Source: an uncultured Oscillospiraceae bacterium
Lineage (GTDB): Bacteria > Bacillota > Clostridia > Oscillospirales > Oscillospiraceae
Assembly: GCA_934636865.1 (NCBI GenBank)
Contig: CAKUBI010000001.1
Span: 62,001-126,000, forward strand
Length of the DNA stretch: 64,000 bases
Reading direction: 5' to 3'
Part shown: positions 10,040-18,905 of the stretch, piece after piece
Position numbering within the stretch: the first letter of the stretch is position 1
How the letters are laid out: each line of letters opens with the position of its first letter
Notes under the pieces: generated by a model
The model's input: only the letters and a program-made list of their open reading frames with translations
Databases searched by the model: none
Told to the model about the DNA's origin: nothing
Program-made: the position numbers and the translations under genes

Positions 10040-11785
10040 TTAAGCGCCGAATGTTTTGCGCACGTATTCCTCCGCGTGCGCGGCGATGAGCGACTGCTGC
10101 TCCACGCTGAGCTGACCGGTCTGCTCGATGGCGGCGCACAGCGCGCCCTGCGTTGCGCGGAAATAATCCAAAAGCTCCGGCAGGAAATCGTCGAGCTTTT
10201 CCGCCGGGATCGTCTCAAACGCGTGGCTCAGCGCGGAAACGAGCAGGATGACCTGCTCATACTGTTTGTAGGGATGGTACTGCTTCTGCCTCAGCATCCG
10301 CGTCACGCCCTGACCGTAGGCCAGGAGCTTTGCCGTGGAATCGTCCAGATCGCTTGCAAACTGGGTAAAGCTCTCCATCTCGCGGTACTGCGAAAGGTCC
10401 AGGCGGATGGTCTTGGCCGCCGTTTTCATGGCCTTGGTCTGCGCGTCGCCGCCCACACGGGAGACAGACAGGCCCACGTTGACCGCCGGGCGCTGCCCGG
10501 CAAAGAAAAGCTTGCTCTCTAAGATGAGCTGACCGTCCGTGATGGAGATGACGTTCGTCGGGATGTAGGCCGACACGTCGCCGCCCTGCGTTTCGATGAT
10601 GGGCAGCGCTGTGATGCTGCCGCCGCCCTTCTCCGCGCTCAGGTGCGCCGCGCGCTCCAAAAGCCGGGAGTGCAGGTAGAACACATCGCCGGGGTAGGCC
10701 TCGCGGCCGGGCGAGCGCTCGAGCAGCAGGCTCATCGTGCGGTAGGCGATGGCGTGCTTGGAAAGATCGTCGTAGACGATGAGCACGTCGCGCCCCCTGT
10801 TCATAAAGTATTCGCCCATGGCGCAGCCCGCATAGGGCGCGATGTACTGCAGCGGCGGCGGGTCGCTCGCCGGGGCGTTGACGATGATGGTATAGTCCAT
10901 CGCGCCGTGGCTTTCCAGCGTGCGCCGCAGCTGGGCGACGGAGCTCGCCTTCTGCCCGATGGCGACGTAGATGCAGATGACGTCCTTGCCCTTCTGGTTG
11001 ACGATGGTGTCGAGCGCGATGGCGGTCTTGCCGGTCTGGCGGTCGCCGATGATGAGCTCGCGCTGGCCGCGGCCGATGGGGAACATCGAGTCGATGCAGA
11101 GGATGCCCGTTTCAAGCGGCGTATCCACGCCCTGACGGTCGATGATGCCGGGGGCCGGACTTTCCACCGCCCGGTAGCCGTCGGCGCGGACGTCTCCGCC
11201 GCCGTCGATGGGCACGCCGAGCGCGTTGACCACGCGGCCGAGGAAGCCCTCGCCCACGGGAACGCCCGCCGTGCGGCCCGTGCGGTGCACGGTGCTGCCG
11301 GCGCTGACAGCCGCGTCGTCGTCAAAGAGGATGCAGCCGACGCTCTCCTCCGAAAGGTCCTGCACCATGCCGCGCACGCCGCCGTCGAAAAGCAAAATCT
11401 CGCCGTAGGCCGCGCCCGCAAGGCCGTCCACGCGGGCGATGCCGTCGCCCACGGTGAGCACCGTGCCGATCTCCTGCGCCATGGCCTGCGGCGTCCAGGA
11501 GAGGACCGTTTCCTTTAAAAGCGGGATCACGTCGCCCTGCGCGGCGGCAAGCTGCTCGAGCGCGCTCTTGAACTGGCTCAGCCGCCCCTCGGCGCTCCAG
11601 TCGTAGACCTCCGCGCCCGCTTCGAGGCGAAAGCCGTTGGGATAGGCGTCGCTCTGCTGCCAGGATAGCGCCGCGTCCGGGCCGTATTTTTTTCTCAGAA
11701 AGGCAAGGAAGCGCTCCTCCTGCGCCTTCGTCGGGCGGACGGAGGAAAGGAGTCTTGCTTCCATACGCTCGCTGCGCTCAGCCAT
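10040..11785 (-). CDS. atpA: F1Fo ATP synthase alpha subunit with fused delta C-terminal domain
   Basis: At 581 residues it is about 75 longer than usual alpha subunits. From residue 85 or so it is a normal alpha: [15 protein letters not shown], Walker A GDRQTGKT near residue 248, and the arginine-finger motif [10 protein letters not shown]. Residues about 8-75 instead follow the delta (OSCP) C-terminal pattern: a helix with [14 protein letters not shown], then [19 protein letters not shown] and a last helix [10 protein letters not shown]. No separate atpH lies in the operon. The ATG overlaps the atpF stop (ATGGCTGA), so the two are coupled and in their usual b-delta-alpha order with the delta N-terminal domain missing. 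An alternative start at M8 (11764) keeps the fusion. Confidence 0.93.
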   Translation of the reverse strand: MAERSERMEARLLSSVRPTKAQEERFLAFLRKKYGPDAALSWQQSDAYPNGFRLEAGAEVYDWSAEGRLSQFKSALEQLAAAQGDVIPLLKETVLSWTPQAMAQEIGTVLTVGDGIARVDGLAGAAYGEILLFDGGVRGMVQDLSEESVGCILFDDDAAVSAGSTVHRTGRTAGVPVGEGFLGRVVNALGVPIDGGGDVRADGYRAVESPAPGIIDRQGVDTPLETGILCIDSMFPIGRGQRELIIGDRQTGKTAIALDTIVNQKGKDVICIYVAIGQKASSVAQLRRTLESHGAMDYTIIVNAPASDPPPLQYIAPYAGCAMGEYFMNRGRDVLIVYDDLSKHAIAYRTMSLLLERSPGREAYPGDVFYLHSRLLERAAHLSAEKGGGSITALPIIETQGGDVSAYIPTNVISITDGQLILESKLFFAGQRPAVNVGLSVSRVGGDAQTKAMKTAAKTIRLDLSQYREMESFTQFASDLDDSTAKLLAYGQGVTRMLRQKQYHPYKQYEQVILLVSALSHAFETIPAEKLDDFLPELLDYFRATQGALCAAIEQTGQLSVEQQSLIAAHAEEYVRKTFGA

Positions 11786-12263
11786 TGTCTTTGCGCTCCT
11801 CCGCCGTGTCCAGGAACTGATCGTAGGCGTCCGAGGTGCTCGAAAGCACCAGCTTTTCCGCCGCCGCGCTCATCAGCTCGGAGATCTCGCCCTTCGCCTG
11901 TTCCATCACGCGCTCGTGCTCGCTCGCGGCGGCAGCGTGCGCCTTTTTGATAATGTCGTCCGCCTGCTGCTGCGCCTGTGCGCGCTGCGCGGCGGCCTCC
12001 TTCTGAAGCGCGGCGTCCGCGTCCGCGCGGCGGCGGGCGATCTCCGCGTCCGCTGCCTTGAGCTGCGCTTCATAGCTTTCCTTCGTCTGCTGCGCCTGCG
12101 CGAGGGCCGCCTTCGCGTCCTCGTCCATCTTTTCATACTGCGCACGGCGATGATCCATATAACCCTTGACGGGCTTATAGAGCAGGAAATACAGTGCGCC
12201 GAACAGGATGACAAAGTTCAGCGCGTGCAGCAGGATCTGCTGCAAATTGATATTGAGCGGCAT
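11778..12263 (-). CDS. atpF: F1Fo ATP synthase b subunit
   Basis: The 161-residue peripheral-stalk subunit has one N-terminal transmembrane helix ([19 protein letters not shown]) and a long charged coiled coil rich in Ala, Gln, Glu and Lys. The C-terminus normally grips the delta C-terminal domain, which here would be carried on alpha. It overlaps the next gene by eight bases. Confidence 0.93.
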   Translation of the reverse strand: MPLNINLQQILLHALNFVILFGALYFLLYKPVKGYMDHRRAQYEKMDEDAKAALAQAQQTKESYEAQLKAADAEIARRRADADAALQKEAAAQRAQAQQQADDIIKKAHAAAASEHERVMEQAKGEISELMSAAAEKLVLSSTSDAYDQFLDTAEERKDNG

Positions 12264-12296
12264 TTCGCACCCTTCCCCTTTCGTCTGTCCCCGGCC

Positions 12297-12668
12297 TTAA
12301 AGCACGAAGATAATGAGGATCGCCACGATCAGGGCGTAGATGATGACTGTTTCGATAAACACAAGGCCCATCATCATTGAGGTGCGGATCTGGCCGCTGG
12401 CCTCGGGCTGGCGGGCGATGGCCTCGGTCGATTTGCCCACGGCAATGCCCATGGCCAGCGCGCCGCCAAGGCACGCGATGCCGATCATCACGCCGGAGGC
12501 CATGGCCTTGGAGGACGTTACGTCGTTTGCGTTGCTGCCGCTTTCCGCCGCCGCGGTCTCAGCGGCGGGCGCGGCGTCGCTCTCGCCCGCGGCCAGCGCG
12601 GGAACGGAGAGCGCGAGGATCATAATGAGCAGCGCCAGCAGGGCTGCAAGCTTCTTCATCGTTTTCAT
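12297..12668 (-). CDS. atpE: F1Fo ATP synthase c subunit, copy 1
   Basis: The 123-residue precursor begins with a signal-peptide-like leader (KKLAALLALLIMILALSVPALAAG) and an acidic Ala/Glu/Ser linker of about 25 residues. The c hairpin follows: glycine-rich helix (GGALAMGIAVGK), polar loop ARQPEASGQ, and second helix with the ion-binding FIETVIIY. The Gln ligand of sodium-type rings is Met at the aligned place (GGALAMG), while the Thr after the Glu and the following Tyr of sodium binders are present, so ion choice is unclear. It stands in the normal place between a and b. Confidence 0.93.
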   Translation of the reverse strand: MKTMKKLAALLALLIMILALSVPALAAGESDAAPAAETAAAESGSNANDVTSSKAMASGVMIGIACLGGALAMGIAVGKSTEAIARQPEASGQIRTSMMMGLVFIETVIIYALIVAILIIFVL

Positions 12669-12686
12669 GGCAGATTACCTCTTTCT

Positions 12687-13538
12687 TCACGCAGCAGTGC
12701 CGCTGCGGGTCTTTTTCGTCTTTTTTGCCTTGGGGGCCTTCTCGTGCTTCTCGGTCGATTCACCGTAGAAGGTGGAGACCAGCATCGTCAGAACATAGGC
12801 CTGAATGAGTGCGTGCAGCAGCGTGAACATCACGCCCACGACCACCGGCAGCACAAAGGAAAGCGAGGTGTAGTAATACACCAGCTCCGTCACGAGCGCG
12901 CCGGAGAGCAGCGCGCCGAAAAGGCGGAAGCTCATCGAGATGGGCAGCGAGAAATCCTTGAGCGCATGCAGCATGCCGCGCATGCCCGCGGCGATCAGAC
13001 CGCCGATAAGGATCACGCCGTAGCTCATCACGCCCATGGCGATCGCGCCGTTGATGTCGGAAAGCGGCGCGGGCAGGCTGATGGAGGTCCCCGCGGTCGT
13101 TACCGCCTGAACGCCCAGCAGCTCAAAGAGCGTGCCGATAAAGATGTAGACGCCCGCCGTAAAGATGTAGGCGCTCAGGAATTTGTTGCGGTGGGGACTG
13201 CTGCCCCTGGCAAGCCCGTCGAAAAGGTCCACGGCCTGCTCAAGCAGCATCTGGAGCTTCCCCGGCACGGGCGTGAAGCGCGGGATGACGAATATCCTGC
13301 ACAAAAGCGCAAATACGATCAAGATCCCCGTGACCACGTAGGCGGAAATAAGCCCCGGATTCACCTCGATCAGCCCGAAGAGACTCACCTTGAGGTGCTC
13401 GTGCAGCACCGCGTCGCGCATCACTTCCTGAATGGATTCGCTCTCGCCGCCGGACGGGCTGAGTATCGCTCCGACCAGCAAAATCAGAACGATGAGCGCG
13501 AACACGAGCAGCTCCCGCGTCCGCTTTTTCTTATCCAC
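12687..13538 (-). CDS. atpB: F1Fo ATP synthase a subunit
   Basis: The product is a 283-residue, multi-span stator channel subunit. The conserved second-last helices include GVILIGGLIAAGMRGMLHAL and LFGALLSGALVTELVYYY, the region that holds the essential arginine and facing residues (MSFRLFGALLSG). The GTG at 13538 is chosen because AGGAGG lies nine bases upstream; the longer frame to 13601 would run through the leader hairpin. It follows a possible internal promoter at 13610. Confidence 0.92.
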   Translation of the reverse strand: MDKKKRTRELLVFALIVLILLVGAILSPSGGESESIQEVMRDAVLHEHLKVSLFGLIEVNPGLISAYVVTGILIVFALLCRIFVIPRFTPVPGKLQMLLEQAVDLFDGLARGSSPHRNKFLSAYIFTAGVYIFIGTLFELLGVQAVTTAGTSISLPAPLSDINGAIAMGVMSYGVILIGGLIAAGMRGMLHALKDFSLPISMSFRLFGALLSGALVTELVYYYTSLSFVLPVVVGVMFTLLHALIQAYVLTMLVSTFYGESTEKHEKAPKAKKTKKTRSGTAA

Positions 13539-13563
13539 GTTTCTCCGTCCTCCTTTTCTCTCA

Positions 13564-13590
13564 GCTCCGCCGTCTTGTCGTTGGCGGAGC
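13564..13590 (-). other. Leader hairpin before atpB
   Basis: GCTCCGCC and GGCGGAGC pair across an 11-base loop, ending 14 bases before the atpB ribosome site. It lacks a U-run and may affect mRNA processing or stability between atpE2 and atpB. Confidence 0.4.
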
Positions 13591-13609
13591 GATCTTTTCA
13601 CAAGCTACA

Positions 13610-13638
13610 CTTATATCACCTGACCGCCCGGAATGCAA
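13610..13638 (-). promoter_or_regulatory. Possible internal promoter for atpB onward
   Basis: On the minus strand TTGCAT, 17 bp, TATAAG. It would start a transcript about 65 bp before atpB, separate from the copy-2 c-subunit gene. Confidence 0.45.
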
Positions 13639-13771
13639 GCCCCGGCGCCCGTCATGGCGCAACTTTCCGTCTTCTTAACGAACTCTTAAACCTCGCGCGG
13701 CAAAACAAACGGCGGGAGAGGAATGCCATATTCCTCTTCCACCGCTCAGTCTTTCTGAACCGCGCAGGGTC

Positions 13772-14128
13772 TTACAACACAAATATAATGAGGATCGCCA
13801 CGATCAGCGCGTAGATGATGACCGTCTCGATGAACACAAGACCCATCATCATCGAGGTGCGGATCTGGCCGCTGGCTTCGGGCTGCTCGGCAATGTGGCT
13901 TGACGCCTTGGCGACAGTGTGCGCCATGCCGAGCGCGCCGCCGACGCACGCAACGCCGATGAGAATGGCGGCGGTCCACGCCTTCTGCGCCTTGACCTCG
14001 TTTTCGTCGGTCTCGCTCTGCACCTCCGTCCGCGGCACGATGTCCGTCTCCCCGGCCGCGAGGGCGGGGACCGTCAGCGCGCACAGCAGCGAGATCAGCA
14101 GCAAGAGGATCGTAAAGCTTCGTTTCAT
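13772..14128 (-). CDS. F1Fo ATP synthase c subunit, copy 2 (divergent polar loop)
   Basis: The 118-residue precursor has the same plan as copy 1: leader (LLLLISLLCALTVPALAAG), acidic linker, then the hairpin. The last 37 residues, from QPEASGQ through FIETVIIY to the end, are identical to copy 1, while helix 1 and the linker differ widely. The loop reads AEQPE where copy 1 and nearly all c subunits have ARQPE, so the near-invariant loop arginine is replaced by glutamate. It is the first gene after the strong operon promoter and precedes atpB by 233 bp. It could enter a mixed c ring or act in assembly. Confidence 0.88.
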   Translation of the reverse strand: MKRSFTILLLLISLLCALTVPALAAGETDIVPRTEVQSETDENEVKAQKAWTAAILIGVACVGGALGMAHTVAKASSHIAEQPEASGQIRTSMMMGLVFIETVIIYALIVAILIIFVL

Positions 14129-14170
14129 GGCCTGCTCCTTAACAAAAAGCGATTGTTTCTTTGCGAAATC

Positions 14171-14199
14171 TTTATAAAGAACAATATACTATCTGTCAA
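14171..14199 (-). promoter_or_regulatory. SigA promoter of the ATP synthase operon
   Basis: Minus strand TTGACA, 17 bp, TATAAA, about 43 bp before the copy-2 c-subunit start. This is the strongest consensus promoter in the window. Confidence 0.75.
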
Positions 14200-14241
14200 C
14201 CAATTGCAAGCCTTTTTGCATTCTCCGCGAAAAAAGATGCA

Positions 14242-14273
14242 AAAGCGCCCCGCTTATACAAGCGGGGCGCTTT
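14242..14273 (-). terminator. Terminator after the dnaC-like gene
   Basis: AAAGCGCCCCGCTT and AAGCGGGGCGCTTT pair around ATAC. It lies 10 bases past the stop codon and separates the dnaD-dnaC unit from the atp promoter. Confidence 0.75.
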
Positions 14274-14282
14274 AACATGCGG

Positions 14283-15272
14283 TTATTTCCGTTTCTGCCG
14301 GCGGATATCCTCGCCGAAAAAGAGCAGCAGCTGATATTCTCCCTGCAAGCGCGAGAGCACGGGCGCGCCGTAGCGCCGCCCGATCTCATTCGGGCTCAAA
14401 TTCGTGGAGATGACCGTCTTTTTCCCCGTGATGAGGCGGGTGTTGACGATCTGGTAGATGGCGCTCTGGACGAAGCTCGTCATCAGCTCCGTGCCGAGGT
14501 CGTCCAAAATGAGCAGGTCACACCCCAGCGCGCGGCTCACGGCGCTGTCGTTCTCCTCGTCCGTCTCGCGGCCGAACTTCTGCGCCTCAAAGCGGGCGAA
14601 GATGTGGCCCGCCGTGTCGTAGACCACGCTGTGCCCGCTTGCGCTCACCACGCGCGCGATGGACGCCGAGAGGAATGTTTTCCCCAGCCCCGTGCCGCCC
14701 GAGAGCAGCAGGTTGCCGCTTTTGGGCGAAAATTCGTGCGCATAGTCCTGGCACACGTCGTACACGCGCTCCATGTTCGCGCGCGGCGACACGCCCAGCT
14801 CGCTGTCGGGCACGGGAGAATAATAGTCAAAGCTGAAGCTCTCAAAGCTCTGCGAGCCGAGGTCCAGAAGGCCCGAGAGCTCCTTGTTCTGCTCGCGCAC
14901 GTAGTAGGCGCGAAGACACGCGCAGACCTCGCTGCCGAGAAAGCCCGTGTCGCCGCAGCGCGAGCAGGCGGGCTTTTCCTCAAGATAGTCGGCGGGCAGG
15001 CCCATCTGCGTGAGCAGCAGCCTTTTTTCCTGCTGCAATTTAAGGTTCTCCTCCTGCAGCGCGGCGATGGCCGGGCGCGGGTCCGCGCCCCGGCGCAGGC
15101 CCGAGGCGATGATCTTCGCCATCGTGTGCGACAGCTCGCGGTCGATCTCTCCGATGCGCGGGCATTTGGTCTGGATCGCACGCTGCCGGGCGCGGAAGCT
15201 CTCCGCGCGCCGCTGCTTGTCCTCGTCGAAGCGCGCCAGGGCGCGCCGCATCAGCCGTCCGTCATAAGCCAT
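14283..15272 (-). CDS. DnaC/DnaI-like helicase-loader ATPase
   Basis: The 329-residue AAA+ protein has an N-terminal helical part, a zinc-binding-like cluster CSRCGDTGFLGSEVCAC near residues 100-118, Walker A GGTGLGKT near residue 190 and Walker B LLILDDLGTE. This layout matches clostridial primosomal DnaC/DnaI proteins that load the replicative helicase. It follows the DnaD gene with a 19-bp gap, an association known from Firmicutes replication-restart genes. A prophage or IS21 IstB origin is less likely given the clean operon setting. Confidence 0.85.
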   Translation of the reverse strand: MAYDGRLMRRALARFDEDKQRRAESFRARQRAIQTKCPRIGEIDRELSHTMAKIIASGLRRGADPRPAIAALQEENLKLQQEKRLLLTQMGLPADYLEEKPACSRCGDTGFLGSEVCACLRAYYVREQNKELSGLLDLGSQSFESFSFDYYSPVPDSELGVSPRANMERVYDVCQDYAHEFSPKSGNLLLSGGTGLGKTFLSASIARVVSASGHSVVYDTAGHIFARFEAQKFGRETDEENDSAVSRALGCDLLILDDLGTELMTSFVQSAIYQIVNTRLITGKKTVISTNLSPNEIGRRYGAPVLSRLQGEYQLLLFFGEDIRRQKRK

Positions 15273-15291
15273 CGTTCTCCCCCCGCTTTCG

Positions 15292-16221
15292 TTACTGGTT
15301 CAGGTATTCCTTCATCCAGGCGTTGCCGCCCTCGCCGGTGCTCTTCTTCTTTTTCTCCGGCTGCTTTTCGTTCTCGGCCCTTACCTCTTCAAGCGTGTGC
15401 AGGCCCTTTTCGTGCCAGCGCTTCAAGATGCCGTTGCAGTAGGGCCAGCGGAACTCGTGGCAGTGCAGCACCGTCCGGTCGTAGGCCTCCGACACCGTTT
15501 CGGCCGGAAAGCCCATCTCCGCCCAGGCGGAGAGATACTTTTCCTCGCTCGGCGCGCTCGCGCGGCCGTCCATGCGCAGTGCCGCCATGTACTCGGGGTA
15601 TCTGCCCCGCAGGCTCTGCTCGCGCCGCATGTACTCGCTGGCCTTTTCGATGGAAAAAAGCTCCCTGCGCGCCCAGACGTAGCCCTCTTTTTCGATCTCG
15701 CGCATGTTGGGCAGCCGCCCCTCGCCGAACTGCTGCGCCTTTTTCTCGATGCAGTAGTTCACCAGCGTGTAGACGACGTCCGCCGGGAGGCCGAGATTTT
15801 CGTAAAGCCCCAGAAGCTTTTTGACCGACGGGATCGACAGCGGCCCCAGCTTGTGCTCCACCTCATGAAGAAGGCAGGCAAAGCGCCCGTCGCGCTCAAG
15901 CTTGCGCATGATGTCCTCGCGCGTGTACTCGGGCGGCTCGTTCGTCTGCTGGAGCGGCGGCGGGAGCGAGGGCTCCTCCCTCTTCTCCGGCGCTCCGACG
16001 AGCTTCATCTCATAGAGCGCCTGCTCCGCCGCGCGCAGGCGCTCTTCGTCCCATTTGAGCTCGCGCGCGAGCTTTGTCGAGTCCGCCGCGCCGTGCGCCT
16101 GTAAAATGGCGAGGTACAGCAGCGCCGCGTCGCCGTTTCCGCCGCCGATGAGCCGTCTGACCGCCGCCGGGGAAAGGGTGATGTTCTCCTCCGTGCTCAG
16201 ATGCAGCACATAGCCTGCCAT
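15292..16221 (-). CDS. dnaD: DnaD domain replication-initiation protein
   Basis: The 309-residue protein has an N-terminal winged-helix part and a middle DnaD/DnaB-II domain (YTREDIMRKLERDG, GPLSIPSVKKLLGLYENLGLPADVV, YCIEKKAQQFG). A second DnaD-like repeat seems present in the C-terminal third (LSAWAEMGFPAETVSEAYD). Such proteins remodel DNA and help DnaC/DnaI place the helicase. It heads a two-gene unit with the loader and is divergent from zapA. Confidence 0.85.
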   Translation of the reverse strand: MAGYVLHLSTEENITLSPAAVRRLIGGGNGDAALLYLAILQAHGAADSTKLARELKWDEERLRAAEQALYEMKLVGAPEKREEPSLPPPLQQTNEPPEYTREDIMRKLERDGRFACLLHEVEHKLGPLSIPSVKKLLGLYENLGLPADVVYTLVNYCIEKKAQQFGEGRLPNMREIEKEGYVWARRELFSIEKASEYMRREQSLRGRYPEYMAALRMDGRASAPSEEKYLSAWAEMGFPAETVSEAYDRTVLHCHEFRWPYCNGILKRWHEKGLHTLEEVRAENEKQPEKKKKSTGEGGNAWMKEYLNQ

Positions 16222-16307
16222 ACGCCCCGCCTCCTTTCGTCTCGATTCGATTTCCCTATTCTACATGAATTTTTCCATTTCGTAAACATGAAATTTTTCC
16301 TGCCCCC

Positions 16308-16336
16308 TTTTCACGATTTCACTCTCGTGTTATACT
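16308..16336 (+). promoter_or_regulatory. Promoter for the zapA cluster
   Basis: TTTTCA, 17 bp, TATACT, about 68 bp before zapA. Confidence 0.5.
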
Positions 16337-16404
16337 ATTGAGGATTATATGGGTGGAATTTGCCCTTTTCTGTGCAACACTGAAAAAGAAAGGAGCACAT
16401 AACG

Positions 16405-16719
16405 ATGGAAAACCGCATTACCGTCTCGATCTGTGACGAAGAATACACCTTTGTAGCCGAGGAGGCCCCCTCCTACATGCAGAAGGTCGGCTCCTATGTG
16501 AACGACAAAATGTCCCAGCTGCTCGACTCGGCCAAGGTCGGCCGGACCGACGCCGCCGTGCTGACCGCCGTGAACATCACGGACGAGCTTTTCAAGGAGC
16601 GCGAGGCCGGCGACGCGCTGCGCCGCCAGCTCAAGCAGTACCTCGACGAGGCCGCCCAGGCCAAAAACGAGGTCAGCGAACTCAAGCGCGAGATCTTTAA
16701 GCTCCAGCAGAAGAAGTAA
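16405..16719 (+). CDS. zapA: Cell division protein ZapA
   Basis: The 104-residue protein has the ZapA beta-helix start (ITVSICDEEYTFVAEEAPSY), the helix YVNDKMSQL and a C-terminal coiled coil ending in KLQQKK. ZapA bundles FtsZ filaments at midcell. AAAGGAG lies 12 bases before the start. It heads a cluster with U32 peptidase, maf, mreCD and a PBP, a usual neighbourhood in clostridia. Confidence 0.92.
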   Translation: MENRITVSICDEEYTFVAEEAPSYMQKVGSYVNDKMSQLLDSAKVGRTDAAVLTAVNITDELFKEREAGDALRRQLKQYLDEAAQAKNEVSELKREIFKLQQKK

Positions 16720-16723
16720 CGCC

Positions 16724-18844
16724 TTGACGACGGAGCTGTTATCCCCCGCCGGCGGGCAGGAGGCGCTCATCGCCGCCGTGCAGAGCGGCGCGGACGCCGT
16801 TTATATGGGCTTTGGCGCGTTCAACGCGCGCCGCAGCGCGAGGAACTTCTCCGACGAGGAATTCCGCGCGGCGGTCGCTTATTGCCATCTGCGCGGCGTG
16901 AAGGTCTATCTGACGCTCAACACGCTCGTCACCGACCGTGAGCTGCCCACCCTTGCCGAAACCGCGCGCACCGCGTCGGAGTGCGGCGTGGACGCGATCC
17001 TGGTGCAGGACTGGGGCGTTCTCGCGGCGCTCAAAAGGATCATTCCCGACGTGCCGCTGCACGCCTCCACGCAGATGAGCCTGCATACGCTCTCGGGCGC
17101 AGCGGAGGCGGCAAGGCTCGGCATGACGCGCGCGGTGCTCGCGCGCGAGCTGAGCCGCGATGAGATCGCCGAGATCTGCCGCAAAAGCCCTATCGAGATC
17201 GAGACCTTCGTCCACGGGGCGCTTTGCATGTGCTACAGCGGCCAGTGCGAAATGTCCGCCGTCATCGGGCGGCGCAGCGGCAACCGCGGCGCGTGCGCCC
17301 AGCCCTGCCGCCTGCCCTACGGCTTTCACGGCAGGGCCGACGCCCATCCCCTGAGCCTAAAGGACGCGAACCTCGCGCCCTTCGTGCCGGAGATGGAGGA
17401 TATGGGCGTTGCGTGCCTGAAGATCGAGGGGCGCATGAAGCGCCCGGAGTATGTCGCCGCCGTGACGGAAATTTACGCGCGCCTTCTGCGCGAGCATCGC
17501 GGAGCAACAAAGGACGAGCAGAAAAAGCTCGCCCTCGCCTTCTCGCGCGACGGCTTCACCGAAGGGTACTACCGCGGCGAGCGCGGGCGCGCCATGTTCG
17601 GCACGCGCCCGGAAAACGCCCGCTGGCCCGAGGACTGGTTTGCCGAGGTCCGCGCGCGCTATGAAAAGGAAAACCTGCGGCTCGTGCCGCTCGCGCTCGC
17701 CTGTGTCATCCGCGAAGGAGAGCCGATGGCGCTGACGGCGTCGGACCCGGACGGGCACACCGTCACCGTGACCGGCGCCATGCCCGAGACCGCGCGCAGC
17801 CGCGCCGTCACGGCGGACGAAGTCGAAGCGCGGCTCAAAAAGACCGGCGGCACGGCATTTTCAGTAGAACACTGCGCGGTAACGCTCGACGGCGGCCTTG
17901 CCGTCAGCGCGGGCGCGCTCAACGCGCTGCGCCGCGAAGCGCTCGCGCTGATGGAAGCGCAGCGCACCGCCGTGCCCGCGCGCCGCGCGTTTCCCTTTGT
18001 TCCGCCCGAAAGGGTCAAAAACAGCGCGGATAAGCCGCTGCTCACCGTCTCCATCCATGCCGCGAATCAGCTGAGCGGCGAGCTGATCGCTCGCGCGCCC
18101 GCGCGCGTCTATGCGCCGCTCGAGCTTTTTCCACAGCTCGACCTTACACCTTACTGCGGCAGGACGGAATTTTTCGCGGTGCTGCCCCGCATTTACCGCA
18201 CGCAGGACGAGCCCGTGCTGCGCGCGCTGCTCGAGGACGCCATGAAAAAGGGCGTAACGGGCGTATCGCTCGGCAACCTCGGCCACCTCTCGCTCGTGCG
18301 CGGACTTGATGTGACGCTGCACGGCGGCTGGCCGCTGAACCTCTACAATTCCGCCACGCTCGATTTTTGGAAGGGCGAGGGCCTTGCGAGCGCTTGCGTC
18401 TCGTTTGAACTGCGTGACGCGCAGCTGCGCGACCTCAGCAAGTGCATCCCGTGCGAGGCCATCGTCTATGGCAGGCTCCCGCTGATGCTGACGGAAAACT
18501 GCCTGAACGCGAACGAATTCGGCTGTAAGCACTTTGCTTCCCGCCCCGTATCCGTCCCGACCGACGGCGCGTGCGCGAGCGCGCCGGAGCTGACCGACCG
18601 GCGCGGTGAGCGCTTCCCCGTGCTGCGCGCATGGGGCTGCCGCAGCGAGATCGAGAACGGAAAGATTCTCTACCTCGCGGACAAATTGAGCGACTGGCAG
18701 TCGCTCGGCCTGCGCTATGCGCTCCTCCGCTTTACAACGGAATCGCCCGAAGAATGCGTGTGCATGCTGCGCGCCTATCAGGGTGAAGCGGTCGAACCGC
18801 CGACGGATATCACGCGTGGCCTGTTCTATCGGGGCGCAGAATGA
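16724..18844 (+). CDS. Peptidase U32 family protein with DUF3656 (RlhA-like)
   Basis: The 706-residue protein has a TIM-barrel U32 domain with LLSPAGGQEALIAAVQSGADAVY at the start and the U32 signature ETFVHGALCMCYSGQCEMS near residues 164-182, followed by a second domain of the DUF3656 type. Relatives include RlhA (23S rRNA C2501 hydroxylation) and ubiquinone-hydroxylation proteins with Fe-S clusters, so protease activity is doubtful. The start is TTG at 16724, four bases after the zapA stop. Confidence 0.88.
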   Translation: MTTELLSPAGGQEALIAAVQSGADAVYMGFGAFNARRSARNFSDEEFRAAVAYCHLRGVKVYLTLNTLVTDRELPTLAETARTASECGVDAILVQDWGVLAALKRIIPDVPLHASTQMSLHTLSGAAEAARLGMTRAVLARELSRDEIAEICRKSPIEIETFVHGALCMCYSGQCEMSAVIGRRSGNRGACAQPCRLPYGFHGRADAHPLSLKDANLAPFVPEMEDMGVACLKIEGRMKRPEYVAAVTEIYARLLREHRGATKDEQKKLALAFSRDGFTEGYYRGERGRAMFGTRPENARWPEDWFAEVRARYEKENLRLVPLALACVIREGEPMALTASDPDGHTVTVTGAMPETARSRAVTADEVEARLKKTGGTAFSVEHCAVTLDGGLAVSAGALNALRREALALMEAQRTAVPARRAFPFVPPERVKNSADKPLLTVSIHAANQLSGELIARAPARVYAPLELFPQLDLTPYCGRTEFFAVLPRIYRTQDEPVLRALLEDAMKKGVTGVSLGNLGHLSLVRGLDVTLHGGWPLNLYNSATLDFWKGEGLASACVSFELRDAQLRDLSKCIPCEAIVYGRLPLMLTENCLNANEFGCKHFASRPVSVPTDGACASAPELTDRRGERFPVLRAWGCRSEIENGKILYLADKLSDWQSLGLRYALLRFTTESPEECVCMLRAYQGEAVEPPTDITRGLFYRGAE

Positions 18845-18905
18845 ATCCCATCCGTAATATTTTATCCTGATTCTACATTTTCTTATCATAAAGTGAGGCA
18901 ATCCC

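Noticed and set aside
13531..13540. TTATCCACG, a near DnaA box, as a sign of a replication origin
   Set aside because: It is a single copy inside the atpB start region with no AT-rich unwinding element or dnaA nearby; the base-pair match is explained by coding sequence.
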